10,752 nucleotides of DNA from RGIG7300 sp045657645 (GTDB lineage Bacteria > Bacillota > Clostridia > Oscillospirales > CAG-272). Numbering within the stretch: position 1 is the stretch's first letter; each line of letters starts with the position of its first letter. This document shows positions 1-5,919 of the stretch, piece after piece. The position numbers were made by a program, and so were the translations under genes. The notes beneath the pieces are model-generated. The model saw only the letters and a list, made by a program, of their open reading frames with translations, did no database searches and was not told where the DNA came from. The DNA is taken from contig JAZOTL010000082.1 of assembly GCA_045657645.1 (NCBI GenBank), positions 1 through 10,752 of the forward strand, in the 5' to 3' direction.

Positions 1-598
1 TATCCCATATTAATTGTTCTGTTTGTTCGATAGTTCCCGAGCCGTCTACAATGCAGATGTTTTCGGTATCCGAAAGCTTATCCTTTAACAGCAGGAATTT
101 TTCGCGTATTCTTTGTTGGCGTTCAACCTTTTCGTAAAGCTCGGTTTCCCCTCTTTTAGACACCCTTTCCATAGATACGTGGGCTGGCAGGTCTATGAAG
201 ATATGCATATCCGGCTTTGCAAGCTGTGGAGCGTAGGCGTTAAGGGCCATTATCCAATCCTCCCCCAGCTCCTCGCCTTGATAAGCGTATGAGGAAAGGT
301 AGTACCTATCGCACAAAACGGTGGTGCCTTGCTCCAAAAGCTCAAGGATGCCGCCCTTGCCTGTGATATGCTCCAAGCGGTCTGCGGCAAAAAGTGCGGC
401 AATAACGCGGCTATCTCCCACTCTTTTGCCTGTAAGATAATCACGCAAAAGAGAGCCTATGGAGTTATCCGTAGGCTCACGGGTGCAAACAGAATTCTGT
501 TGTATGGAGCAAAGGCGCTTTTGCAAAAGCTCTATCTGGGTGCTTTTACCGCTACCGTCTATGCCCTCAAAAACTATGAATTTACCTCTGTTGTTCAT
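1..598 (-). CDS. tmk: Thymidylate kinase (dTMP kinase), C-terminus cut by window edge
   Basis: Phosphorylates dTMP to dTDP with ATP in the cytosol, an essential step of dTTP synthesis. Reading the minus strand from ATG 598-596 gives 199 residues that stay open to base 2. Residues 12-20 form the P-loop (GIDGSGKST), 39-44 are TREPTD of the dTMP-binding region, 97-99 are the DRY motif followed by a YLSSYAYQG segment, and 148-157 (KRGETELYEK) fit the LID region. Family members are about 205-215 residues, so only the extreme C-terminus is missing. The start is set by the family's usual opening (RGKFIVFEGIDGSGKS). There is no good Shine-Dalgarno sequence: the nearest, AGGA, is 18 bases upstream and touches the stop of the preceding gene, so translation may be coupled to that gene, 14 bases away. 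The two share the promoter at 942-970. Identification is firm from motifs. Confidence 0.95.
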   Translation of the reverse strand, partial: MNNRGKFIVFEGIDGSGKSTQIELLQKRLCSIQQNSVCTREPTDNSIGSLLRDYLTGKRVGDSRVIAALFAADRLEHITGKGGILELLEQGTTVLCDRYYLSSYAYQGEELGEDWIMALNAYAPQLAKPDMHIFIDLPAHVSMERVSKRGETELYEKVERQQRIREKFLLLKDKLSDTENICIVDGSGTIEQTEQLIWD

Positions 599-612
599 GG
601 CAGGTGTACTGC

Positions 613-906
613 TTATTCCTCTTCTGCGATATCCTCTTCGATCTCTTCGTCAACGTCGTCAAAGAGCATAAGGTCATCGTCGTCGGTTTCTATTTCTGTA
701 ATGCAGCTGCCGTCGCAGTATTCGCAATCATCACAGAACTCATCGTCAAAATCAAAATCTTCAAAATCGTCGCAGCAATTCTTCTTTGCGCAGAGCTTAC
801 GGCCGAACTTCTTATAGAATACCAGAACTGCAACTGCTATAGCAGCGATAGCTCCGCAAACGAGTAATATCTTTAAGAGTGTATTGGATTCTTTCTTTTC
901 GTACAT
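613..906 (-). CDS. Small acidic, Cys-rich single-pass membrane protein, function unknown
   Basis: Not recognised as a named family. The 97-residue product has a hydrophobic helix at about residues 9-31, a basic juxtamembrane stretch (about 32-42, with K32, K33, R36, K37, K41, K42) and then a strongly acidic tail: about 29 of residues 46-97 are Asp or Glu. Cysteines cluster at 39, 44, 45, 58, 61, 64 and 68, the last four spaced CxxCxxCxxxC. By the positive-inside rule the tail should be cytoplasmic. Metal binding through the cysteines and carboxylates is possible, but this is inference. The start is ATG 906-904, preceded by a perfect AGGAGG eight bases upstream; an earlier in-frame start at 939 lies at the predicted transcription start and lacks such a site. 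First gene of the operon with tmk, driven by an extended -10 promoter. It is probably a real gene because of its RBS, promoter and protein-like composition. Confidence 0.8.
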   Translation of the reverse strand: MYEKKESNTLLKILLVCGAIAAIAVAVLVFYKKFGRKLCAKKNCCDDFEDFDFDDEFCDDCEYCDGSCITEIETDDDDLMLFDDVDEEIEEDIAEEE

Positions 907-919
907 GTTTTTATCCTCC

Positions 920-936
920 TGTAAAATATATTTACA
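920..936. promoter_or_regulatory. Palindrome TGTAA-N7-TTACA, GlnR/TnrA-box-like operator candidate
   Basis: The site matches the Bacillus GlnR/TnrA consensus TGTNA-N7-TNACA at every fixed position, and is symmetric over 6 bp arms (TGTAAA and TTTACA). It lies just downstream of the minus-strand -10 (942-947), covering the expected transcription start near 935, where a repressor would block initiation. The region is AT-rich, so a chance match cannot be excluded. Control of this operon by nitrogen status would be unexpected. Confidence 0.35.
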
Positions 937-941
937 CACTT

Positions 942-970
942 ATTATAGCACAACAAATAGGTGATGTAAA
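942..970 (-). promoter_or_regulatory. Sigma-A extended -10 promoter of the Cys-rich gene and tmk
   Basis: On the minus strand, -35 TTTACA (970-965) is separated by 17 bp from -10 TATAAT (947-942). TGC directly before the hexamer makes an extended -10. The predicted start near 935 leaves a leader of about 30 bases that includes AGGAGG before ATG 906. Confidence 0.85.
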
Positions 971-978
971 TATTTTAT

Positions 979-1003
979 GTAATAAAAATGGGGCTTTTAT
1001 TAC
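979..1003. repeat. Inverted repeat, 9-bp arms around a G-rich 7-base centre
   Basis: GTAATAAAA (979-987) and TTTTATTAC (995-1003) are perfect complements around ATGGGGC. It sits between the divergent promoters of the tmk and rlmN operons, next to the minus-strand -35. It could be an operator or a weak AT-rich hairpin; nothing in the sequence decides. Confidence 0.4.
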
Positions 1004-1011
1004 TAAATTCA

Positions 1012-1032
1012 AAAATTTACTTAAAATTTACT
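1012..1032. repeat. Tandem 10-bp direct repeat with 11-bp period
   Basis: AAAATTTACT occurs at 1012-1021 and again at 1023-1032, about one helical turn apart. It ends 19 bp upstream of the rlmN -35, where either an A-tract UP-like element or two same-face binding sites for a regulator could act. The sequence is very AT-rich here. Confidence 0.4.
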
Positions 1033-1051
1033 ATATTATTCAAGCATAAAG

Positions 1052-1080
1052 TTGCAATTTCGGATATATTATGTTATACT
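1052..1080 (+). promoter_or_regulatory. Sigma-A extended -10 promoter of rlmN-prpC-prkC
   Basis: -35 TTGCAA (1052-1057), a 17-bp spacer, and -10 TATACT (1075-1080) preceded by TGT, an extended -10. The expected start of transcription is 1086-1088, which coincides with the ATG of rlmN at 1088. If used, the mRNA has essentially no leader. Confidence 0.75.
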
Positions 1081-1087
1081 AACTCCT

Positions 1088-2119
1088 ATGAAAAAAGAAA
1101 TTCTTGGAATGGAATTAAAGGAGCTTGAGGAGCTTGTTGCTTCCTTGGGCGAAAAACCTTACAGGGCAAAGCAGCTTTTTTCCTGGCTGCACAGAGGCGC
1201 AGAGTTTGATGAAATGACCGATATTTCAAAAAAGCTACGCGAGGCTCTTAAAGAACAAACCCTGCTTTATTACCCCAAAATAGAGCGCAAGCTTGTTTCA
1301 AAGCTTGACGGTACTATAAAATACCTGTTCAGATTACAGGATGGGGAGCTTATCGAAAGCGTTGTAATGAAATACAAGCACGGTAACAGTATCTGCATTT
1401 CAAGCCAGGCAGGCTGTCGTATGGGCTGTCGCTTTTGCGCATCCACCCTTGGCGGTAAGACAAGGGATTTAAGCGCAGGGGAGATACTTTCCCAGGTTAT
1501 TTGCGCCGTGCGTGATACGGGAGAGCGTATATCCAACATTGTAATGATGGGTATAGGCGAGCCCCTTGATAATTACAATAACGTTATAAAATTTTTAAAG
1601 CTTGTGGGAGCGCCGGGCGGTCTTAATATCGGCTACAGGCATATATCCCTTTCTACCTGCGGACTTGTGGATAAGATAGACGCTTTGGCAAAAGAGGAGT
1701 TTCCCATAACCCTTTCAATTTCTCTGCACGCATCAAACGATGAGGAAAGAAGCGAGATAATGCCCATAAATAAAAAATGGGGTATAGACGAGCTTTTGGC
1801 TGCCTGCAGACGTTATTTTGACGCAACGGGAAGAAGAATTTCCTTTGAATATACCCTTATAAAGGGCAAAAACGATTCCCCGGAAGGGGCACGTCGCCTG
1901 TCCGGGCTCTTGTTAAAATATTTCAAGGGCGTACCCTTCCACGTTAACCTTATCCCTGTAAACGCGGTTGAGGAAAGGGGATACAGCGCAGGGGATAAAA
2001 ACAGTATAAACACCTTCTGCCGCATACTTTGCGACGGGGGGATAAACGCAACCCTGAGAAGAACCTTGGGTTCGGATATAAACGCATCCTGCGGTCAGCT
2101 CAGACATAATTCAAAATAA
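1088..2119 (+). CDS. rlmN: Dual-specificity 23S rRNA/tRNA adenine-C2 methyltransferase RlmN
   Basis: Radical SAM enzyme that methylates C2 of A2503 in 23S rRNA (E. coli numbering) and of A37 in some tRNAs. The 343-residue product has an N-terminal accessory domain (GEKPYRAKQ at 21-29), the [4Fe-4S] triad C110-xxx-C114-xx-C117, the SAM-binding MGIGEPL at 154-160, and C335 in ASCGQL near the C-terminus, equivalent to the cysteine methylated during catalysis. Length is normal. ATG 1088 is chosen because KEILGMELKEL aligns with the usual RlmN opening; a TTG at 1052 lies inside the -35, and ATG 1109 would remove conserved residues. No Shine-Dalgarno sequence precedes 1088, and the promoter predicts a leaderless message. 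First gene of the operon with prpC (15 bases later) and prkC, the usual Firmicute order. Cfr, the resistance paralogue, is unlikely given this housekeeping context. Confidence 0.96.
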   Translation: MKKEILGMELKELEELVASLGEKPYRAKQLFSWLHRGAEFDEMTDISKKLREALKEQTLLYYPKIERKLVSKLDGTIKYLFRLQDGELIESVVMKYKHGNSICISSQAGCRMGCRFCASTLGGKTRDLSAGEILSQVICAVRDTGERISNIVMMGIGEPLDNYNNVIKFLKLVGAPGGLNIGYRHISLSTCGLVDKIDALAKEEFPITLSISLHASNDEERSEIMPINKKWGIDELLAACRRYFDATGRRISFEYTLIKGKNDSPEGARRLSGLLLKYFKGVPFHVNLIPVNAVEERGYSAGDKNSINTFCRILCDGGINATLRRTLGSDINASCGQLRHNSK

Positions 2120-2134
2120 ATTGGAGGTGAAACA

Positions 2135-2929
2135 GTGTATTTTTACGGTAAGACCGATATAGGCAAAAAGAGGCAGACAAACCAGGATAACTTCCTTACT
2201 ATGCGTATCTGCGATAACGTTACCCTTTTCGTGCTTTGTGACGGTATGGGTGGAACCAATGGCGGCAATATTGCTTCCCAGCTTGCGGTGCGCACTTTTT
2301 CCGATTATATCGAAAAAAAGATATCGGAAAAGACAGATTCCGAAACCGATATTTGCGATATAGAAAACGTGAATTTTACAGCCGTACTTAATGAAGCTGT
2401 TTCTGCCGCCAACAGCGCGGTATACGCAAGGGCAAGGGAAAATTCCGAGCTTACAAATATGGGTACCACCATAGTTGCGGCTCTTGTGGCAAACAACACC
2501 GTGCATATAGCAAATATAGGTGACAGCAGACTTTACAAGCTTGCATCAAAAACCATCACCCAGCTTACCCACGACCATTCTTACGTTCAGATGCTTGTGG
2601 ATATGGGGCAGATAACAAAAGAGGAAGCCCAAACAAACCCAAGGCGCAACATTCTTACGCGTGCCCTTGGTACCGAGGGTAGTGTGGAAGCGGATATTTC
2701 CACAACCGAGCTGCCTACAAAGGGCGGATATCTGCTTTTATGTTCTGATGGACTTTATAACTTCCTTACGGAAGAAAATATAGTGAAGATAATTCACAAA
2801 AAATCACGAACTTATGACAGCGACGACTATGACGCAGAGCTTGCCTACAAGGCGGAAAAGCTTATAGATACAGCAAACCGCAACGGCGGCGGAGACAATA
2901 TTACCATCATCCTTATCAAAATCGTTTAA
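2135..2929 (+). CDS. prpC: PP2C-family Ser/Thr protein phosphatase (PrpC/Stp)
   Basis: Metal-dependent cytosolic phosphatase that removes phosphates placed by the partner kinase PrkC and other Ser/Thr kinases. The 264-residue protein is a single PP2C domain with the family's bacterial motifs: R13-x4-D18-N19 region, DGMGG at 36-40, GTT at 110-112, ANIGDSR at 126-132, HDH at 146-148, CSDGL at 203-207 and GGGDN at 251-255. Metal ligands D18, D36, D205 and D254 are all present. The start is GTG 2135, fixed by GGAGGTG at 2123-2129 five bases upstream and by the normal N-terminus (YGKTDIGKKRQTNQDN). It lies 15 bases after rlmN and 34 bases before prkC, the standard phosphatase-kinase pairing. It should be active, since no catalytic residue is missing. 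Confidence 0.95.
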   Translation: MYFYGKTDIGKKRQTNQDNFLTMRICDNVTLFVLCDGMGGTNGGNIASQLAVRTFSDYIEKKISEKTDSETDICDIENVNFTAVLNEAVSAANSAVYARARENSELTNMGTTIVAALVANNTVHIANIGDSRLYKLASKTITQLTHDHSYVQMLVDMGQITKEEAQTNPRRNILTRALGTEGSVEADISTTELPTKGGYLLLCSDGLYNFLTEENIVKIIHKKSRTYDSDDYDAELAYKAEKLIDTANRNGGGDNITIILIKIV

Positions 2930-2963
2930 GTGAAAGGCGGCTTAAGCCGTACGGAAGGTTACA

Positions 2964-4622
2964 ATGAATTCCTTTGAGAAGTATGTAGGTCAAGTATTTG
3001 ACAACAGATATAAAATAACAAAAATATTGGGCGTTGGCGGTATGGCTGTGGTTTTTGAGGCCTTTGATACCACACTAAATCGTATAGTTGCCCTTAAAAT
3101 GTTAAAGCAGGTGATAGCAAACGATTCTCAATCGGTAAAGCGTTTTATCAATGAGTCTAAGGCTGTTTCTATGCTTTCGCACCCCAATATAGTTAAGATT
3201 TACGACGTTTCGGTTAAGGATAGCCTTAAGTATATCGTAATGGAGCGTATAGACGGCATTACCTTAAAGAGCTATATGTCCCAAAAGGGTGTGCTTTCCT
3301 TAAAGGAAACCATAGTTTTTGCAGAGCAGATCCTGCTTGCTTTGGAGCACGCACATTCCAAGGGCATTATCCACAGGGATATTAAGCCCCAGAATATAAT
3401 GCTCTTAAAGAATGGACGAATAAAGGTTACAGACTTTGGTATAGCAAAGCTCCCCAATGCTGAAACCGTTACCATGACCGATAAGGCGATAGGTACCGTT
3501 TACTATATCAGCCCGGAGCAGGCAAGCGGAAAGGCTATAGATGCAAGAAGCGACCTTTACTCCCTTGGCGTTTTGATGTACGAAATGTGCACAGGGCTTC
3601 TTCCCTTTGACGCTGAAAGCCCCGTTTCCGTTGCTCTTATGCAGGTAAACGCAACTCCCAAGGCTCCCCGTGATATAATGCCCTCCGTTCCCCGCGGAAT
3701 AGAGCAGATGATAATGCTGGCAATGGAAAAGAACCCCGATCAGCGCTTCCAGAACGCCACACAGATGCTTTACCACCTTACACAGGTAAAAAACAACCCC
3801 AACTATATTTTTAAAACCAAGCGCGCTGATTCAAAGGGCGGCTCCGAATCTAAGATCAAGGCTCAAAAGAAACCTCAAACAAAGGGCGGGCGCTCTATGT
3901 TCCCCGTTATTTTGGGTGTTACCCTTGCCTTCCTTTTGGTGGCGGCTATCTGCGCCGTTGTTGTGATAGACAGATGGCAGGAGGACGTTGCTCCTACCGT
4001 TTCTACCGAAAAAAAGACTATCGAAGTACCCACGCTTACCGGTCAGGTGTTGACCGAAGAACTGCGTTCCCAGCTTGAGGATATGGGCTTTAAGATAAAG
4101 GAAGACGACGTGTATGATGCCGAAGGCGTTGCCATAGGCACTATTACAGGCCAGAACCGTGAGCCCGGCTCAAAGTGTATGAGCGGAAGCGAAATAATCC
4201 TTAGCATTGCTGCAGAGGGTGCCGTTGTTCCCGACGTTACCGGCAAGGATATGGAGACCGCAAAAGAGGTTCTTGAAGGAAAGGGCTTTAAGACAGAGGT
4301 TGTATATCAGGACAGCGCTGTTGCAAAGGATAAGGTAATACGCCAATCCCCCTTCGGCGGCGATAAGGCAAACGTTGCAAAGCCCGTTACCCTTTACGTA
4401 AGTAACGGCAAAAACAGCGCCAGCGTTGAAATGCCCAACCTTGAAGGTCTTACCGTGGAAGAGGCAAAGCTGATGCTTGAAGATGCAGGCTTAAAGCTTG
4501 GTGACGTTAGCTACGAAACCTCTTCAAAAACCAAGGACGTTATCATAGCACAAAGCATTGAGGTAGGGGGCTCTGCTTCTCCCAATGAAGCGGTAGACGT
4601 TACCGTAAGCCTTGGAAATTAA
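2964..4622 (+). CDS. prkC: PASTA-domain eukaryotic-type Ser/Thr kinase PrkC
   Basis: Membrane kinase that senses muropeptides or lipid II and controls growth, cell-wall synthesis and spore germination in Firmicutes. In the 552 residues: kinase domain about 12-275 with glycine loop GVGGMAVV (23-30), catalytic K45, E64, HRD 137-139 with K141 and N144, DFG 157-159, threonines in the activation loop (168, 170, 172) and SPEQ 183-186. A basic juxtamembrane linker (about 284-310) precedes one transmembrane helix at about 313-335. Three extracellular PASTA repeats follow at about 352-417, 418-484 and 485-552. The start ATG 2964 has GGAAGG five bases upstream. All catalytic residues are present, so it is a real kinase and not a pseudokinase. 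It is the last gene of the operon, ending 16 bases before a terminator. RsgA, a known PrkC substrate in Bacillus, is encoded next door but on the other strand. Confidence 0.96.
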   Translation: MNSFEKYVGQVFDNRYKITKILGVGGMAVVFEAFDTTLNRIVALKMLKQVIANDSQSVKRFINESKAVSMLSHPNIVKIYDVSVKDSLKYIVMERIDGITLKSYMSQKGVLSLKETIVFAEQILLALEHAHSKGIIHRDIKPQNIMLLKNGRIKVTDFGIAKLPNAETVTMTDKAIGTVYYISPEQASGKAIDARSDLYSLGVLMYEMCTGLLPFDAESPVSVALMQVNATPKAPRDIMPSVPRGIEQMIMLAMEKNPDQRFQNATQMLYHLTQVKNNPNYIFKTKRADSKGGSESKIKAQKKPQTKGGRSMFPVILGVTLAFLLVAAICAVVVIDRWQEDVAPTVSTEKKTIEVPTLTGQVLTEELRSQLEDMGFKIKEDDVYDAEGVAIGTITGQNREPGSKCMSGSEIILSIAAEGAVVPDVTGKDMETAKEVLEGKGFKTEVVYQDSAVAKDKVIRQSPFGGDKANVAKPVTLYVSNGKNSASVEMPNLEGLTVEEAKLMLEDAGLKLGDVSYETSSKTKDVIIAQSIEVGGSASPNEAVDVTVSLGN

Positions 4623-4638
4623 TTAGTGTAAATCAAAA

Positions 4639-4665
4639 GGAGAGCGAAATTCGCTCTCCTTTTTT
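4639..4665. terminator. Bidirectional rho-independent terminator between prkC and spoVM
   Basis: GGAGAGCGA (4639-4647) pairs with TCGCTCTCC (4651-4659) around a 3-base loop, a 9-bp GC-rich stem. It is followed by six T on the plus strand and, read in reverse, by TTTTGATTT. It ends the rlmN-prpC-prkC transcript and, on the minus strand, lies 15 bases after the spoVM stop, so it can serve both converging units. Confidence 0.9.
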
Positions 4666-4674
4666 AAATGACAC

Positions 4675-4746
4675 CTATTTAATCTTAAATATTCTTGCAA
4701 GAAACGGAACCAAAAGCTTGGGTGACTTTACCACTACTATTTTCAT
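4675..4746 (-). CDS. spoVM: SpoVM-like sporulation microprotein, 23 aa
   Basis: SpoVM is a tiny amphipathic helix that sits on the convex forespore membrane and anchors the SpoIVA coat base. This 23-codon frame begins MKIVVVKSPKLL and ends in a basic tail (K21, K23). Compared with my recollection of the 26-residue Bacillus protein (MKFYTIKLPKFLGG...), M1, K2, K7, P9, K10 and L12 match, and R18 lies near Bacillus R17. Pro9 is the residue known to be needed for correct localisation. ATG 4746 has AGGGGG (4755-4760) eight bases upstream, overlapping the stop of the preceding small gene. In B. subtilis spoVM also lies a few genes from rsgA, prkC and prpC, so synteny supports the call. Position 14 is Pro where Bacillus has Gly. 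It is short enough to be missed by automatic gene callers. Chance similarity is the main alternative, but context, RBS and residues agree. Confidence 0.82.
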   Translation of the reverse strand: MKIVVVKSPKLLVPFLARIFKIK

Positions 4747-4758
4747 TGTGTTTTCCCC

Positions 4759-4917
4759 CTATTTCTTAATAAAGCATATCAACCCAACCGTAAATATTAT
4801 ACCGGCCTCTATTATCACAAGGGCGGTGTTGGGCAGGAAGTTGGCGAGTATTACGCCTGCGCCGAAGGCGAGAACCGCTATCCCCGGTTCACAGCTTATT
4901 CTTTTTGTGATACGCAT
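4759..4917 (-). CDS. 52-aa membrane protein between rsgA and spoVM, unknown function
   Basis: Not recognised as a named family. ATG 4917 is preceded by AGAAGG (4926-4931) eight bases upstream, and the frame closes with TAG at 4759-4761, inside the ribosome binding site of spoVM; only 12 bases separate the two genes. The product opens with a basic segment (MRITKRISCEPG), then has two hydrophobic stretches at about residues 13-29 and 32-49, split by NFLPN (26-30) and ending in Lys-Lys. This predicts a small hairpin membrane protein. The tight packing with spoVM suggests co-translation, and hence a possible role at sporulation membranes or in regulating SpoVM, but that is inference from position alone. 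The plus-strand frame covering the same bases (4718-4948) has no ribosome binding site and is taken as its shadow. Confidence 0.72.
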   Translation of the reverse strand: MRITKRISCEPGIAVLAFGAGVILANFLPNTALVIIEAGIIFTVGLICFIKK

Positions 4918-4972
4918 ATTCTTTACCTTCTTTATACTACTAATATAAGTATATTCAAAGGTGGTGTGGGGG

Positions 4973-5878
4973 TTACTGCTCCCAGTCGTGTTTATTTTTT
5001 AGTATCCCGTAAAGCTCCTTGTAGCTTTCGTGGCGGGAAGGGGGTATTTCCCCTGCTGCCGCCTTTTCAACGATAAGGCAGCCCTCCTCCTTTGTGTGGG
5101 TGCATTTTGTATATTTGCATTTACCCACATAGGGCAGAAATTCTCTGAAGGTTTCGGGGAGCACTTCCTTTGTAAAGCCCTCTACCGTCATAGGGTCCAG
5201 CATAGAAAAGCCGGGGGTATCTGCAATAAAGCCTGTACAGCTGTCATCCCCTAAAACCTGAGCCATAGGGTAGAGCTGAACGTGGCGTGTGGTATGCTTA
5301 CCTCTTGCAATCTTTTTGCTAACGTCCCCTGTGGCAAGCTCAAGGGTGGGGAAAAGAGCGTTTAACAGGGTAGATTTGCCCACTCCCGATGCTCCTGCAA
5401 AGGCGCATAGCTTATCCGCACAGCGCTTTACAAAAAAATCATACAGCTCTGTCTTGTCCTTTTCGGGGTCGGTTACAAATACCTCAAAGCCTGCCGCGGT
5501 ATATATACTGCGGAGATTTTCGGCAGAATTTGTGTCAAGATCATTTTTTGTGACTATAATAACGGGGGTAATATTTTTAAACTCCGCAATAGCAGTCATT
5601 TTATCGATAGTTGCGGTAACGGGCAGAGGTTTTTTTGCCGCCACAACTATAAAAAGTATATCAAGATTGGCTATCGGGGGGCGCACAAGATAGTTGCGGC
5701 GCTCGCATATATCAAGAATATAATCCTCGCGGAAGATAACATTATCCCCCACGTAGGGAGTAACGTTATCGTGCCTGAAGGCACCGCGGGCGCGGCATTT
5801 ATAAATCTCGCCCTCACAAAGTATATCGTAAAGACCGCCAAGGCCTTTAATTATTCGTCCCTTTTTTTCTTCTTCCAT
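4973..5878 (-). CDS. rsgA: Ribosome small-subunit-dependent GTPase RsgA (CpgA/YloQ)
   Basis: Circularly permuted GTPase that checks late 30S subunit maturation. The 301 residues comprise an N-terminal OB-fold (about 1-68), a GTPase domain with permuted motif order G4-G1-G3 (TKND 110-113, GASGVGKS 162-169, DTPG 220-223), and a C-terminal zinc knuckle C254-x4-C259-x-H261-x5-C267. Length is normal. ATG 5878 is chosen because AAGGG (5885-5889) lies six bases upstream; ATG 5893 in the same frame has no ribosome binding site. A textbook promoter lies just upstream. In most Firmicutes rsgA follows prkC on the same strand; here it is inverted and converges on prkC, with the 52-aa gene and spoVM downstream of it. 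It is a likely target of PrkC, as CpgA is in Bacillus. Identification is firm. Confidence 0.96.
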   Translation of the reverse strand: MEEEKKGRIIKGLGGLYDILCEGEIYKCRARGAFRHDNVTPYVGDNVIFREDYILDICERRNYLVRPPIANLDILFIVVAAKKPLPVTATIDKMTAIAEFKNITPVIIVTKNDLDTNSAENLRSIYTAAGFEVFVTDPEKDKTELYDFFVKRCADKLCAFAGASGVGKSTLLNALFPTLELATGDVSKKIARGKHTTRHVQLYPMAQVLGDDSCTGFIADTPGFSMLDPMTVEGFTKEVLPETFREFLPYVGKCKYTKCTHTKEEGCLIVEKAAAGEIPPSRHESYKELYGILKNKHDWEQ

Positions 5879-5887
5879 AGTAAACCC

Positions 5888-5916
5888 TTGCATTTTAATT
5901 CGATATATTATATTAT
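5888..5916 (+). promoter_or_regulatory. Candidate promoter of the 5965 methyltransferase gene
   Basis: TTGCAT (5888-5893), 17 bp, then TATTAT (5911-5916). It interleaves with the stronger opposing rsgA promoter, and its -35 overlaps the rsgA ribosome binding site. The tract is so AT-rich that other hexamers nearby (TATAAT at 5914-5919) could serve instead. Confidence 0.45.
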
Positions 5917-5919
5917 AAT

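Noticed and set aside
329..867. Plus-strand frames of 162 and 87 codons (329-817, 604-867), the first very Ser-rich
   Set aside because: They are antisense to tmk and the acidic Cys-rich gene. The Ser richness is the reverse reading of Asp/Glu codons (tcg, tct, tca opposite GA-rich codons), and neither has a ribosome binding site.
1088..2119. Cfr (antibiotic-resistance C8 methyltransferase) in place of RlmN
   Set aside because: Cfr shares the radical SAM triad and C-terminal cysteine, but the conserved rlmN-prpC-prkC operon and the RlmN-type N-terminus point to the housekeeping enzyme.
3405..3776. Minus-strand 123-codon frame inside prkC
   Set aside because: It lies wholly antisense to the kinase domain, whose reading frame has every catalytic motif.
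4718..4948. Plus-strand 76-codon hydrophobic frame
   Set aside because: It overlaps the minus-strand spoVM and 52-aa genes, has no Shine-Dalgarno sequence and starts just past the prkC terminator without a promoter. Its hydrophobicity mirrors the membrane helices coded on the other strand.
4931..4958. Promoter for the 52-aa gene: minus-strand TTGAAT-16-TATAAA, or a sigma-E-like GAATATA element
   Set aside because: A start from the -10 at 4931-4936 would fall downstream of the AGAAGG ribosome binding site, and the sigma-E-like pair has a 12-bp spacer where about 14 is expected. Readthrough from rsgA, or a promoter not seen, is as likely.
5879..5893. ATG 5893 as the rsgA start
   Set aside because: It has no ribosome binding site, whereas ATG 5878 has AAGGG six bases upstream and gives the usual N-terminus length.
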